Notes: generated from the sequence alone by a model not told the origin. DNA of 64,000 nucleotides from Maribellus sp. CM-23 (GCF_021354595.1 NZ_JADWYJ010000001.1:411446-475445); one strand, 5' to 3'. Shown: positions 1 to 10,600, numbered from the stretch's first letter. Numbers and translations are program-made.

Positions 1-1249
1 TCGTCAAAACAGTAACCTGCGCTGTAAATGCTTTTGTTGATGCCACACCAATCTCGACTCCGGCATGCGTATAAACACCGGCATCGGTTTCGCGCGCCAG
101 CGACGAACCTACCACGTTGCAAATACCAAGAACCGTGGCTCCCTTTTCTTTTGCCAAATGAAGTGCGGCCAATGTATCGGCAGTCTCCCCGCTCTGGCTG
201 ATCAGGATCACCACATCTTTTTCGCGAATAATTGGCTTTCGGTAACGAAACTCCGATGCATATTCCACTTCCACCGGCACCTGCGCATATTCCTCGATCA
301 GGTATTCGCCGATGAGTGCGGCGTGCCACGAAGTTCCGCATCCGATGATGATGATGCGGTCGGCCTGCTCCACTTTTGGAAACACTTCCAGCAAACCACC
401 CAACACAATCTCAGAATAATCATCGCGCAGTCGTCCCCGAAAAGTTTCTTCTATGGTAAGCGGCTGCTCGTAAATTTCCTTCAACATAAAATGCTCAAAC
501 TCACCTTTGTCGAGATTACCTATTTCAAGATCGAGATTTGATATTTTCAGTGATACCGGATTGTTCTGTACATTCTTTAGTGTAAATCCATCGCGCTGCA
601 AAATCGCAATATCTTCATCGTTCAGATAAATCACCTGGCTGGTGTATTCAGCAATCGGCGAAGCGTCGCTGGCTATAAAATACTCGTTTGCACCAAGTCC
701 AACTACCAGCGGACTCCCCTTTCGCGCCACGACAATTTTGTCTTTTTCGTTGGTACACAAAACGGCAATCCCGTAGGCTCCCACCACTTTTGAAAGCGCC
801 ATCTGCACGGCAGCCTCTGAAGTCATTCCTTCATCCTGACTGTAAAAATACTCGATCAGGTTGGCGAGTACTTCCGTATCGGTTTCGCTTTTGAACACAT
901 AGCCATGTTCCGACAAATCGCTTTTGAGTTTTGCATAGTTTTCGATAATTCCATTGTGAACCAGTGAAAATATGCCGTTCATTGAGGTATGAGGATGTGC
1001 ATTAACATCGTTTGGCTCGCCATGGGTTGCCCAGCGGGTATGCCCAATCCCCACGTTCCCCAGCCGGCTTTCCTCCGCCACGAACTCCTCCAGATCGGCA
1101 ACTTTCCCTTTCTTTTTGAAGTTCTCCAGCGTTCCGTTCAGCAATGCAATCCCTGCGGAATCATAGCCTCGGTATTCGAGCTGTTTCAAGCCTTTTATCA
1201 GCACAGGAAACGCCTCACGATTTCCAATATATCCAACGATTCCACACAT
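1..1249 (-). CDS. glmS: Glutamine--fructose-6-phosphate aminotransferase (isomerizing), N-terminal part
   Basis: Cytosolic enzyme making glucosamine-6-phosphate from fructose-6-phosphate and glutamine, the entry step to peptidoglycan and amino-sugar synthesis. The translated start reads MCGIVGYIG, the class II glutamine amidotransferase N-terminus in which Cys2 becomes the nucleophile after Met removal. Further in are GHTRWATHG and HNGIIENY, typical of the glutaminase domain, then the first sugar-isomerase (SIS) domain with GCGTSWHA and SQSGETADT. About 416 of the usual ~610 residues are present; the C-terminal SIS domain lies beyond base 1. It is on the same strand as the DUF4954 gene upstream, with a 99-bp gap containing a short repeat. 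Truncation is by the window edge only; I see no internal damage. Confidence 0.96.
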   Translation of the reverse strand, partial: MCGIVGYIGNREAFPVLIKGLKQLEYRGYDSAGIALLNGTLENFKKKGKVADLEEFVAEESRLGNVGIGHTRWATHGEPNDVNAHPHTSMNGIFSLVHNGIIENYAKLKSDLSEHGYVFKSETDTEVLANLIEYFYSQDEGMTSEAAVQMALSKVVGAYGIAVLCTNEKDKIVVARKGSPLVVGLGANEYFIASDASPIAEYTSQVIYLNDEDIAILQRDGFTLKNVQNNPVSLKISNLDLEIGNLDKGEFEHFMLKEIYEQPLTIEETFRGRLRDDYSEIVLGGLLEVFPKVEQADRIIIIGCGTSWHAALIGEYLIEEYAQVPVEVEYASEFRYRKPIIREKDVVILISQSGETADTLAALHLAKEKGATVLGICNVVGSSLARETDAGVYTHAGVEIGVASTKAFTAQVTVLT

Positions 1250-1258
1250 AGTAATTAG

Positions 1259-1312
1259 TTTAGAGTTTAGTGTTCAGAGTTTTCAGTATTAGTCGCAGTT
1301 TTCAGGTTTCTA
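1259..1312. repeat. Short low-complexity repeat between glmS and the DUF4954 gene
   Basis: Tandem variants of TTTAGTGTTCAG and GTCGCAGTTTTCAG. The same word families recur at about 23222-23246 and 54688-54727, so this looks like a dispersed intergenic repeat rather than a regulatory site. Confidence 0.4.
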
Positions 1313-1348
1313 TCATTTAAGCATTCACGCATTTAAGCATTTCTTCAT

Positions 1349-3370
1349 TCAATCCCTCTGTCCCTCTTTTACTGTAAGTTTGCTCATCAATTCGACGATT
1401 TCATTTCCCAATGCTTCTTTTTTCTGCATGTGCAGACGGATGGCCTGCACGGTGTTGTTGCTTTCGAACTCACCGCGCACTTCGGCAAAATCAAGCTCGC
1501 GTGCCCCGTTTTGCCCATCCACACCAAAACCTGTCATTTTTGACATTGAAAATTCCTTCTGAGCGTCTTCATACAAATACTTGTCGATCGCCAGCACACT
1601 GCTTTTCCATTTCTCCACCACGCTTATCACATCGCTTGTTTCAAACTGATCCAGCGGCTTTCCGTAAAACGACTCCAATGCATCGGCCGCCCAGGTCCAT
1701 TCGTAATTGTAGTAATTTTTATGAAGCATTGCCAGCGCTGCATTTACCTCTTCCAGCGACTGAATTACCCCATTCTCCACATTTGCGAGCAACTGATCGA
1801 GCGCCTCAAAGGGGCACAGCATCCCGGCCAAATCCACCCAATACCCGCGACCCAAAAGCGTATCGGGCTGCAAGGCTTTCCGAATATCCGAAATACTTCC
1901 CAGCTTGTTTCCCTTCAAGCGGGTGATCAGCGAATTCCCCAAAAACTTCCAGATCGCCATTTCATACAATTCAATCCCGCGGTCAAGCGCATGCTTTTCA
2001 ATTTTCATTTTCTGATAACGGTACGAAGCTTCCTCAACAGAAGACTCACGAATAGCCAGCAGCTTTTCCCGCCCCGCCATCATTTTCCGCACGGTATAAG
2101 GGCTCAGCAAATTGAAATTGATAAAATCGAGCAGGTTTGAATCGGTACGTTTGTCGCGTTTGGGCCATTTTTGGGTATCACGAACCGTACCAATACTTTT
2201 CAGGTTGATTCCGGGCACCAGAATACTTTCGTCCTTGCTTTCAATCAGGTACGAAAAAGGAAATTCCGCGGTATCGCAATGCTTGTAATGGCGCCCCATT
2301 ACCAGCGAAAAAGCGCCAATATGCGACGGCCACAACAAATAAGAATCGCTGGTAGTTTTCGCTCCCCGCTCCATAATTCCCTGGTGAATGGGCCCCAGTT
2401 TGTAGATGTGATTGCTCTGGTTCGACCCACTTCCGGCATTCAAAAATGAGAACATCCCGGCAATCAGCAAAGTAGATTTATGATGCGTAACGGTGTAAGG
2501 TCCGGCAAAAATGGAGCAGGCCTCGCCGTGAAATCCCTGGCAATTGGCAAAAAACAACGAATTCTCGGCGGAATAGTGTTTATCGAGTACACATCCCTGT
2601 CCGATAAAACACTTCGAAACCAGCGTAGCTTCAGCCACCAGCGATCCCGAACTGACGATAAAGTCTTCCATGATCACCCCTTCTCCGATCACAACCGGGG
2701 CTTCAAAATTACTGTTGATACTGCCGTTTTTCAACTTCTTTACACCGTCGATAACTGCTGCCGACCCGGTTTTTACATTCAGGATGGTGTTGCAGTTGAG
2801 TAGCTTTGAATGTGCACCAATCACCCCCATCTCATCACTGACAAACTCCGTATAGTCTGCCACCATTGTTTTAAGCGAATTCACCAACGCGGGCCGGTGC
2901 CGGTACAAAGCCATCATATAGGCCACATGTGCCGACAAATAATCGTAGATCGGGATCTCACGGCCGCCGCCCTCATTGATGGTTTCGACCACAATCCCAT
3001 TTCCAAACGAAGATCGTCCGTCGACAGCCAAAGTGGTTATGTTGTGAATAATAACGTTTTCGCCGATACGGTAATTGGCAATGTAACTTCGAACATTGTG
3101 AATAAGCGCATTCTTCCCCACCTCGCAATTATGCAACCACGCATTGTAAATACCTGTTTTGAAGGTGATTCCTCCAATCAGGTTGACCGATCCCGTAAAA
3201 CCTGCCAGCCGGATGCGACCTGTAAATTTTGTATTTTCAATGCAATCGGGAATGAAATCCTCTGCTACCTTAATCAGGCTCCAGTCTGTAGAAGAACACC
3301 CCTGGTGTACCAACTGCCCTATTTCCTCATCGAGTAAGTTTCTAAAATTTCTTTCTGAGTTGTGAATCAT
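1349..3370 (-). CDS. DUF4954 family protein (left-handed beta-helix, sugar-nucleotide-transferase-like)
   Basis: A 673-residue cytosolic protein with no signal peptide. Residues ~45-330 hold repeated hexapeptide-like turns (NCEVGKNALIHNV, IGENVIIHNI, IGEGVIMEDFIV), the pattern of left-handed parallel beta-helix acyl/nucleotidyl-transferases. The C-terminal third is alpha-helical. Length and composition fit the DUF4954 family of Bacteroidota and spirochaetes, whose function is unknown to me. The ATG at 3370 is preceded by a Bacteroidota-type promoter (3391-3425). Position next to glmS hints at amino-sugar or envelope metabolism, but that is inference only. Confidence 0.85.
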   Translation of the reverse strand: MIHNSERNFRNLLDEEIGQLVHQGCSSTDWSLIKVAEDFIPDCIENTKFTGRIRLAGFTGSVNLIGGITFKTGIYNAWLHNCEVGKNALIHNVRSYIANYRIGENVIIHNITTLAVDGRSSFGNGIVVETINEGGGREIPIYDYLSAHVAYMMALYRHRPALVNSLKTMVADYTEFVSDEMGVIGAHSKLLNCNTILNVKTGSAAVIDGVKKLKNGSINSNFEAPVVIGEGVIMEDFIVSSGSLVAEATLVSKCFIGQGCVLDKHYSAENSLFFANCQGFHGEACSIFAGPYTVTHHKSTLLIAGMFSFLNAGSGSNQSNHIYKLGPIHQGIMERGAKTTSDSYLLWPSHIGAFSLVMGRHYKHCDTAEFPFSYLIESKDESILVPGINLKSIGTVRDTQKWPKRDKRTDSNLLDFINFNLLSPYTVRKMMAGREKLLAIRESSVEEASYRYQKMKIEKHALDRGIELYEMAIWKFLGNSLITRLKGNKLGSISDIRKALQPDTLLGRGYWVDLAGMLCPFEALDQLLANVENGVIQSLEEVNAALAMLHKNYYNYEWTWAADALESFYGKPLDQFETSDVISVVEKWKSSVLAIDKYLYEDAQKEFSMSKMTGFGVDGQNGARELDFAEVRGEFESNNTVQAIRLHMQKKEALGNEIVELMSKLTVKEGQRD

Positions 3371-3390
3371 GTATCTGATTTTATTGCGGC

Positions 3391-3425
3391 CAAAGTTAAG
3401 ACTTACGATTTTCGCTCATGACAAA
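3391..3425 (-). promoter_or_regulatory. Bacteroidota-type promoter for the DUF4954 gene
   Basis: Read on the minus strand there is a -7 box TAACTTTG (3391-3398) and a TTTG -33 element (3422-3425) separated by 23 bases, close to the TTTG/TAnnTTTG consensus. The predicted leader before the ATG at 3370 is very short. Confidence 0.45.
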
Positions 3426-3591
3426 AAACCTAACATACACACAACTACAAAACAATAGAACCTAACAAATAATAAATCAAAAAACTATAAAACAACTATT
3501 TAAAATCACGACTAACACTACAAATAATTACAGAAAATAATATCTACCCTAATACATATAAGTCAAAAAGGATTGATGACAGACTGAAAAG

Positions 3592-3618
3592 AAGATTGAC
3601 GCAGATTCGGTCAATCTT
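3592..3618 (-). terminator. Putative hairpin terminator of the PAS/LuxR regulator
   Basis: Perfect 9-bp inverted repeat AAGATTGAC/GTCAATCTT with a 9-base loop. In the minus direction it lies about 80 bases after the stop at 3701 and is followed by CTTTTC. The T-run is short, so the call is tentative. Confidence 0.4.
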
Positions 3619-3700
3619 ATCCATTTATTCATTCATTTCAGTTTAAAACTTATTGAAATGTCTTGGAAAAAATACTCGAATATTGCGGATCACATACAAA

Positions 3701-4681
3701 TCAAAGCAGCACAAGGTAGTTTGACAAACGAACCGAAGTACCCAGTTTTAGTTTTTTGCGAAGCCGAACCCGCGCTATTTCCACACTTTTGGGAGTCAGG
3801 TTCAACAGACCGGCAATTTCACGGCTTGAAAGTCCCAGCCGGATATACGAACACAGGCGTTTGTCTTTTAGCGAAATATTCGAATGCCGCGACTGTAAAC
3901 GCTCCATAAACCCGGGATGCACTTTTTCGACCTGGTTTTCGATGGTACTCCAGTCAACCTGCTCATTGGCAGTTCCATCAAGCATTTCCCGCAATTCCTG
4001 TACAACCTGCGAAAGATTAGTGTCCTCTTTCTTATCCGCTTTCTGAAGAATGTTTTTTGCCTTGTTCAGCAACTCATTTTTTTGCGACAGCTGCAACAAA
4101 AAAGAAACCAGTTCGCGATCCTTCAGATCAAGCTGACTTTGCAAACGCTGCTTGTTTCGCTGATCAAATTCCTTTCCGCGCTCCAGGTCAGAAATATGCC
4201 CCATCGCACGTTTTAAACGCGTAATATCCTGCACCGACGCACGAATACCCAGATACTTTCCGAGCTTGTCGTACACGCCCCGCACATTGATCACGCACCA
4301 GCGCAACTGTTTGGTACGTGTCAAAACCCGGAATTCGAGCGATGGATTTACCAACGACTGATTCAGTGCTCCTGAAAGAAAATGCTGGTACTTTTCACGA
4401 TCGGGTTCATAAACCAACATGGCGCTGATTCCCTCCGATTGGATAATTTCGTTGGAAGTAAAACCGGTGAGGTCGTAACACGAAGGAGAAGAATATTTGA
4501 TTGCCCCGTCGGGCTCAAACCACAATTCCCACGCAAATGCAAAATCAGAAATCTGCTGGTAAAACTGGTGCTTCTCCCGTTCATTCTGCAACTGAAAGCG
4601 CGCATCTTCCAATTGTATCTTCAGATCCGAAAATTCACTTTCCAGTTTTTCAATACGAGCCGTATTTTGCGTTTTATCCAA
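3701..4681 (-). CDS. PAS-domain transcriptional regulator with LuxR-type HTH
   Basis: A 326-residue soluble protein. Residues ~5-45 form a coiled coil, ~48-155 a PAS/PAC sensor domain (FEPDGAIKYSSPSCYDLTG; LGIRASVQDITRLK), ~160-220 a second coiled coil, and the C-terminus a helix-turn-helix (RLGLSSREIAGLLNLTPKSVEIARVRLRKKL shortened here to its core LSSREIAGLLNLT). This is the one-component architecture common in Bacteroidota. The start is a TTG at 4681: an in-frame stop lies just upstream and the next in-frame ATG is inside the PAS domain. The ligand is unknown. Three copies of AACCTAACA flank the gene and could be its own binding sites (inference). Confidence 0.8.
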   Translation of the reverse strand: MDKTQNTARIEKLESEFSDLKIQLEDARFQLQNEREKHQFYQQISDFAFAWELWFEPDGAIKYSSPSCYDLTGFTSNEIIQSEGISAMLVYEPDREKYQHFLSGALNQSLVNPSLEFRVLTRTKQLRWCVINVRGVYDKLGKYLGIRASVQDITRLKRAMGHISDLERGKEFDQRNKQRLQSQLDLKDRELVSFLLQLSQKNELLNKAKNILQKADKKEDTNLSQVVQELREMLDGTANEQVDWSTIENQVEKVHPGFMERLQSRHSNISLKDKRLCSYIRLGLSSREIAGLLNLTPKSVEIARVRLRKKLKLGTSVRLSNYLVLL

Positions 4682-4845
4682 GGCGATGTGATTTTAGTGA
4701 TCAATACCGGATTAAAAATACTACGCCCAAACAGGAAAAACAAACAATAAATGTTAGGTTTTATTATCCGACACTAATACTGATACTTAGACAGATACTA
4801 AAAATAAGAGATGTTTTCAGTCTATTACACCGGAAACAGGGGCAA

Positions 4846-5322
4846 TTAATATTCGGTCTTGTCATTTTTTGCCTTCCAATGTTCAAACACATGAAGACCT
4901 TCGTCCCGGATAATGTTTTCGAAATCCACTTTGCGATCCTCTATTTTAAGTTCAAGTTCATCGTAAATAAATTGGTCGTCGAAATTCGCAGAGGCTGCAT
5001 CTTCCCGGTTACAGGCATAAAAAACCTTCTTTGGGCGCGCCCAGTAAATAGCCCCCAGACACATCGGGCAAGGTTCGCACGAAGTATAAATCACACAATC
5101 ATCGAGCTGAAACGATTTCAGTTTTTTGCAGGCTTCACGAATGGCAATCACTTCAGCGTGTGCCGTGGGGTCGTTATCCGAAGTAACCCGGTTATAACCT
5201 TCCGCAATTATTTCTCCGTCTTTCACTACAACAGCGCCAAAAGGGCCACCGGAATTGGTTTTCATCCCTTTTTCAGCCAGCGAAATGGCCGCGCGCATAA
5301 ACTTTTTGTCTGTTTCACTCAT
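4846..5322 (-). CDS. guaD: Guanine deaminase, cytidine-deaminase fold
   Basis: A 158-residue zinc hydrolase expected to convert guanine to xanthine in purine salvage. It has the deaminase zinc site HAEV (His ligand, catalytic Glu) and PCPMCLGAIYWARP (two Cys ligands). The run YTSCEPCPMCLGAIYWARP and the C-terminal FDDQFIYDE segment closely resemble Bacillus GuaD rather than tRNA-adenosine deaminase TadA. The length is normal. It sits alone between the PAS regulator and NDH-2, all on the minus strand. Activity on other nucleobases cannot be excluded. Confidence 0.88.
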   Translation of the reverse strand: MSETDKKFMRAAISLAEKGMKTNSGGPFGAVVVKDGEIIAEGYNRVTSDNDPTAHAEVIAIREACKKLKSFQLDDCVIYTSCEPCPMCLGAIYWARPKKVFYACNREDAASANFDDQFIYDELELKIEDRKVDFENIIRDEGLHVFEHWKAKNDKTEY

Positions 5323-5405
5323 AGTTTCTCCTCTTTTCAGGCAAAGCTTTCAAAAGTAACATTCAGAAGATGAAAATACAAATACAACGAATTTCTCCGG
5401 AAAGT

Positions 5406-6698
5406 TTACACGGATGTGTCCCTGCTTCGGGGCACCTGGCGGATGATCAAACGCAGCGACTGGTCGTAGGTCATGTAATTCCAGAGCCAGTTGATAAAAA
5501 TCACGAGCCGGTTTTTCACCCCCACGATCGACATCAGGTGCACAAACATCCACACCATCCAGGCCACAAAACCCGAAAACTGCAATTTGGGAAGGTCAAC
5601 TACAGCACGGTTTCTGCCAACGGTCGCCATCGAACCTTTGTCGTGGTAACGAAATCCGGTCAATTCCGTTTTATTATGAATATTCACGAGGTTTTGAGCC
5701 AACAAAGAAGCCTGCTGAAGCGCTACCTGCGCCACCTGAGGATGCCCGTTTGGATAAGCTTCTGTCTCCATGTAAGCAATATCTCCAATGGCAAAAATAT
5801 CGTCGGCATCGTCTATCTGGTTAAAATCGTTTACCCTGATCCGGTTCCCCCGAACAATCAGATCGGGATTGATACCTTCAGGCATTTGGCCTTTAACACC
5901 TGCCGCCCAAATCAAAGTATTGGCCTGAAAACTTTCCTTGTCTTCCAGGTCAACCTGTTTCCCGTCGTAGTTTAGAACTCTATGCTCCAGCTTTACTTCC
6001 ACACCTAATTCGGCCAGGTAGTTGAATGCCTTCTCACCCGCTTTGGCAGTCATCCCGTTTAAAAGTTGATGATTCGCTTCAATCAGTGTAATCGTCATCT
6101 GTCTGAAATCCATTTCGGGATAGTCTTTGGGCAGTACAAAATTTTTCATTTCGGCCAGCGCACCGCATACCTCAACGCCCGTTGGTCCGCCGCCTACCAC
6201 CACCACGTTCAGCATACGTTTTCGCTCTTCCTCATCACTGATCGTCACCGCCTTTTCGAAATTACTGAGTATGGTATTTCGCAGAAAAAGTGCTTCGGAA
6301 ACCGACTTCATGGGAAGGCTGTTTTTGGCAAAACTTTGCATTCCAAAGAAATTGGTGGTAGCACCTGTAGCAATCACCAGGTAATCGTACATTACCGTTC
6401 CTAAACTGGTCTCCAGCATTTTTTCTTCGGAACGGATTTTATTCACCTCGGCCACGCGGATAAAAACGTTTTTTACATTCTGAAAAACCTTCCGTAGCGG
6501 AAAAGAGATGGAACTGGGCTCCAAACCCGAAGTTGCCACCTGGTAAAATAAGGGCTGAAACTGATGGTAATTATTCCGGTCGAATAACACCACCTGAAAA
6601 TTCTGTTTGTACAGCTTCCGCGCCAGGCGCAACCCTGCAAATCCGGCTCCAATAATCACTACTCTAGGTTGCTCTGTTCTTGGTATATTAACTGGCAT
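5406..6698 (-). CDS. ndh: Type II NADH dehydrogenase (NDH-2)
   Basis: A 430-residue FAD enzyme that oxidises NADH and reduces membrane quinone without pumping protons. Two dinucleotide-binding motifs are present: VVIIGAGFAGLRLARKL near residue 12 for FAD, and VVVVGGGPTGVEVCGAL near residue 165 for NADH. The segment YHQFQPLFYQVATSGLEP is typical of NDH-2. The C-terminal ~60 residues (FSGFVAWMVWMFVHLMSIVG, then FINWLWNYMTYD) form the amphipathic membrane-anchoring region. The start ATG is at 6698. Its presence suggests the organism can use a respiratory quinone pool. Confidence 0.93.
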   Translation of the reverse strand: MPVNIPRTEQPRVVIIGAGFAGLRLARKLYKQNFQVVLFDRNNYHQFQPLFYQVATSGLEPSSISFPLRKVFQNVKNVFIRVAEVNKIRSEEKMLETSLGTVMYDYLVIATGATTNFFGMQSFAKNSLPMKSVSEALFLRNTILSNFEKAVTISDEEERKRMLNVVVVGGGPTGVEVCGALAEMKNFVLPKDYPEMDFRQMTITLIEANHQLLNGMTAKAGEKAFNYLAELGVEVKLEHRVLNYDGKQVDLEDKESFQANTLIWAAGVKGQMPEGINPDLIVRGNRIRVNDFNQIDDADDIFAIGDIAYMETEAYPNGHPQVAQVALQQASLLAQNLVNIHNKTELTGFRYHDKGSMATVGRNRAVVDLPKLQFSGFVAWMVWMFVHLMSIVGVKNRLVIFINWLWNYMTYDQSLRLIIRQVPRSRDTSV

Positions 6699-6790
6699 TT
6701 CTATCTATTTTACCACACCAACAAAAGAATTCACAGAAAGTTTCGAGTTGCCTGGCAATTTAAACTTAACTTATTATTGCCGCTTTTTTG

Positions 6791-7615
6791 TTAGTTTTTA
6801 CCCAACCATAACAAGGCATTCAAAATCATTTTGTTCTGAAACCTGTTCTTAAAAGAATGAGACAGCTCCCGATTGGTTCCATTTTCATAATCTATATCGT
6901 TGTGTCCCATGTTTAAATAGATCATCCTGAATTTTGAGTTTGTCCATACCACAGGATAATACCCCTCGTGCCAAATCTCATGCTGTTTTGGCCCCGTGCC
7001 TAAAGGAAAACTTTCAGGATCAATGGAAGCAAGTATTTCAATATCTGGATTTTCACTTAGGTCATGTTCCCAACAGTACCATTCGTTTGGCGAAGCACTA
7101 AATTTCCCGGGTAGTGCTTTCATGGCAGGATGTTGTTTGTTTTCCACTTCTAATATCGCAGTTGTAGGCCGCCAGGTATTGCTTTTGTATTGCCCCGAAC
7201 CTAAAAACATATCGTGATACCAGTCCCAATTCTGAGGAAACGAAGAAGGACTTAAAGCAAATGCACAAAAATGAAATCCCATCCACGCCCCACCTCTCTC
7301 CATATACTTTTGAAAAGCTATACGCTGAGACAGAGAATCCGGCCTTGAATCCAGAAAAATCACCACATCATAATTCACTAGAAAGTCATCCGTCATTTTT
7401 GTCCAGTCATCAGTAGACTCATATAAAAAATGATGTCGTTTGCCCATCTCCGAAAACCAGTGATTGGCTTCGTGCACGAAACTAATGTGCGCCTGATCAT
7501 TTTTACCTGTATAAAAAGCAATTACAGCAAAATCGGTCTTCTTTTGGGCAAAAGCAGAAAACACCACAAAAAAAGAGACAAACGTTACCAGAATTTTTAA
7601 TTGGTTATTTCTCAT
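6791..7615 (-). CDS. Secreted ThuA-like domain protein
   Basis: A 274-residue protein with an N-terminal signal peptide (hydrophobic LVTFVSFFVVFSAFA ending at AQKK). The remainder is a ThuA-like (class I glutamine-amidotransferase fold) domain: AFYTGKNDQAHISFVHEA, YDVVIFLDSR, GGAWMGFHFCAFAL, and late-domain features such as HEGYYPVVWTN and IYLNMGHND. ThuA proteins are linked to sugar (trehalose) use, but many secreted Bacteroidota members are uncharacterised. It sits 23 bp downstream of the large ABC permease on the same strand. Confidence 0.82.
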   Translation of the reverse strand: MRNNQLKILVTFVSFFVVFSAFAQKKTDFAVIAFYTGKNDQAHISFVHEANHWFSEMGKRHHFLYESTDDWTKMTDDFLVNYDVVIFLDSRPDSLSQRIAFQKYMERGGAWMGFHFCAFALSPSSFPQNWDWYHDMFLGSGQYKSNTWRPTTAILEVENKQHPAMKALPGKFSASPNEWYCWEHDLSENPDIEILASIDPESFPLGTGPKQHEIWHEGYYPVVWTNSKFRMIYLNMGHNDIDYENGTNRELSHSFKNRFQNKMILNALLWLGKN

Positions 7616-7638
7616 CGTTGGTTATCGATATAATCAGT

Positions 7639-10600
7639 TTACTCCACTCTGAATCCGGTCACCAGCGTTTTCTTCTGCAATGAAAACCAGCTAAGTCCAA
7701 ATATCCAAACAATTCCGTTCAACAAGATCATTCCTGTAACCAGAGCAACCGTGCTAAACGATGCATCGGAATGGGTAGATAAAAACGAAGGAAGTGTAGC
7801 CACCACTGCTGTGATAAAACCGATCAGAACTCCGGTGAACAGCAAAATCAAATACTCCGAAGTGATGATTCTGAAAATGGGTCGGTTACTGAAACCAATG
7901 GCTTGCATTACCGAAATTTCGCGACGGCGTTCCAACAGTGTACGCGCCAAAATCACAGCCAAACCGATGGTGCCCAGAATCAATCCCAGTGCCCCCAGTG
8001 CCAAAAAAATAGATAAGTAAGTATTGGTAACCGAATAAAACTCAACCAGACGTTTGGCGGTGGATTCCATTTCCCAGCCATAATCGCGAAAAACAGACTG
8101 CAGCTCATCGCCAATTTTTTGCTGAGCTTCCGTTTTCCCGTCAATCAGAAAAATATGAGAACCGCTGTTACTGGGGTAGTTTTTTAGAAAGTTTGGATTG
8201 GAGATCAACACGTAGCCCTGAAATATGGAAGGAGTAGTTCCCGCAATCAGTTTCAGTTTGAGCGTATCGCCCAATTCATTTTGATACAGCAAAACATCAC
8301 CCACTTTCTTTCCCAGTCCCCACTGAATAACGGTTTGATCGGCAATGGCGGGAATGGTACCGTCATCAAAAGTTTCATTCAACGTCCTCCACGGATCTTT
8401 CTCGCCCAGCTCCTTCCATCTGGCAGCAAATGAAAAACGCCCCTGCAGAGCTTCCGCGTCAAGCCCCAAAATAGCAGGTTGCGAAATACGGTTCAGGTTC
8501 AGACAACTGGCATCGTCGCCCTCTACTTTTCGCAGCTGAACTGCATTAAACTCCTCGAAGATGCCCTCTTCTGCCCTTTTCTCCGGACTGTTGATATCAA
8601 ACAAAACCGGCATGGTTGTTTCAGCAAAATACAGGAAGCCACCTGTTCCGCTTGATTTATTTTGAGCGTTGGCAAACAGATCGAGTTTGTTTGAACCGGT
8701 CGATACCACGATGAAGGTTCCAAGTGCAAATAAAATCACAATGGTTAACGACCGGGCCTTGTTTCTGGAAAGATTAAGTTGCACCAAACGCCCCAGCCAG
8801 AGTTCACTTTTACTGCTTTTTTCCAGCCCGGCAATAAAGCGCCGGAATAACAAAAGCAGCCCAATTAGCAGCAATCCTCCGACAGCAAAAAACAGCGAAG
8901 TATTCATTTGGGGCGATACAAATACCTGGTAAATAAAAAGAGCGACTGAAGTAAGCAACGAAACTATCATCAAAGCATTCCATCCCAGTTCTTTTATCCG
9001 ACTTTTGGAAGCTGACGTTTGTTTCTGGAGTTCAGCCGTTTTCTGTTTTTGAAAACGGGAAACCGATATATAAATCGCAGTAAGCGACACCAGCAAGCTA
9101 ATTACGAGTCCCAGAACCACCGTAGCCGAGTAAATTTTTATCAGCAAAACGTCGGTTCTGACAATGTCGTACCACAAGGTATTGAGGATCTGAAAAACCA
9201 GCTTTGTATAGAAAACAGAGATCACGGTTCCCAGAATTCCGCCCAACAACGCTACGGCAAAACCTTCCCATAAATAAAAACTGCGTACCTGTTTTTGTCT
9301 GAAGCCCAGTGCATCCAACAGCCCGACCTGTGCAGAGCGATTTTCAAGGTTCAGACGAAACAACAGCGAAGTCAGAACTATTCCGGCAATCAACAGGAAA
9401 AAACTCAGACCGATAAATAGTCCGCTAAAATCCGTACCGTTTTTTGCTGCACTCACCCCTTTTTCACGGATCGGTTCAACCGACATTCCCAAATCGGCAG
9501 GTATAATATTCTCAGCGAATACCTGTTTGTATTTCGCCTCATCAAAAACTTTGGCAGAATAGCGCACTGCCGTATAGTTTCCAAAACGGTTCGACCACAT
9601 TTCCAGCGCCTTGTTTAACGAAACATATGCTTTCGGAGCCCCTTTGTAGTCATCCCAGTATTTCTCGTCTTTATCGCGAATGGCATCCAGATTAATCGGT
9701 ACGCCGGCTTCCCATTCCCGGCAATGCCCGGCATCCGAAAGACCGGGTAGATTGGGCATCCGCGTTTCATCAACCCATCCCGGCACCATCGGAACAATCC
9801 TTGTCAGAACAAAATCTGATTCCTTTTCAATCAATTTGCGCAAAGGCCCTATTTGCCAGTATTTCAGGCGAATCGAATCACCAATTTCAGCTTCTAAATC
9901 ATCAGCTGCCCATTGATTCAGAATGATGGCATTTTCATCAAGGCCATCAACTAAGGTGGAAACAAAAGAATATGGGATTGATCGAGATTGATTGTCAGTA
10001 ACACTCGTAGCTCGTGGCTCATGGCTCGTAGCTTCCTTCGAAATTTCATTCACAAAATACGTCAGCATCGGTTGTGCACTCGGAAGCTTTTGTAAAGTTT
10101 CAGCAACTTTGTCTTCCATAAAAACACGCTCGGTTGACACCTCCACCTCATCGGTTGATTCAATATTTTTTAGCTGAAGTCCGGCATCGGCTGGTGTCAG
10201 ACAATGTTTTACCGACTGCAAAACTTCGTCTGTCCCAAGATCGGTGGCTATCAGTATCTGATTGGCTTTCCCCTTGAATTCCATGAGCCGATTTAAACGA
10301 TCGATGGAAAGAAAAATGTTATACGGTGCGGTTTGTGAGTTTTTCAAACTAAACCGCCCCAACTCTTCCTTTTCAACAATATTTTTAATGGTCGCACGTA
10401 ACGAAACGCTTGTCTCTTCTGCAGAAATAAATGGCGCATTCAACGGAATCAAACTGGCTTTTTTGATGCGCACCAGTAAATTATCACCTTCTTTTACAGC
10501 CAGCCTATCAGCCAGATTTTGGCTAATAGCGATCTCATTATTTTGCAATTCGGAAAAGATCTTAGTATTTGAAATCTTCTCGAAAGATTGATCCACTCCA

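Larger units (their letters stand above)
3371..3700. other. 330-bp AT-rich intergenic region
   Basis: No credible gene. It holds the DUF4954 promoter, two direct copies of AACCTAACA (3427-3435, 3459-3467; an inverted copy is at 4752-4760), and a hairpin at 3592-3618. Confidence 0.6.

Noticed and set aside
4501..5373. A 290-codon plus-strand open frame
   Set aside because: It spans antisense to both the PAS regulator and guanine deaminase genes and their gap, with no recognisable domain.
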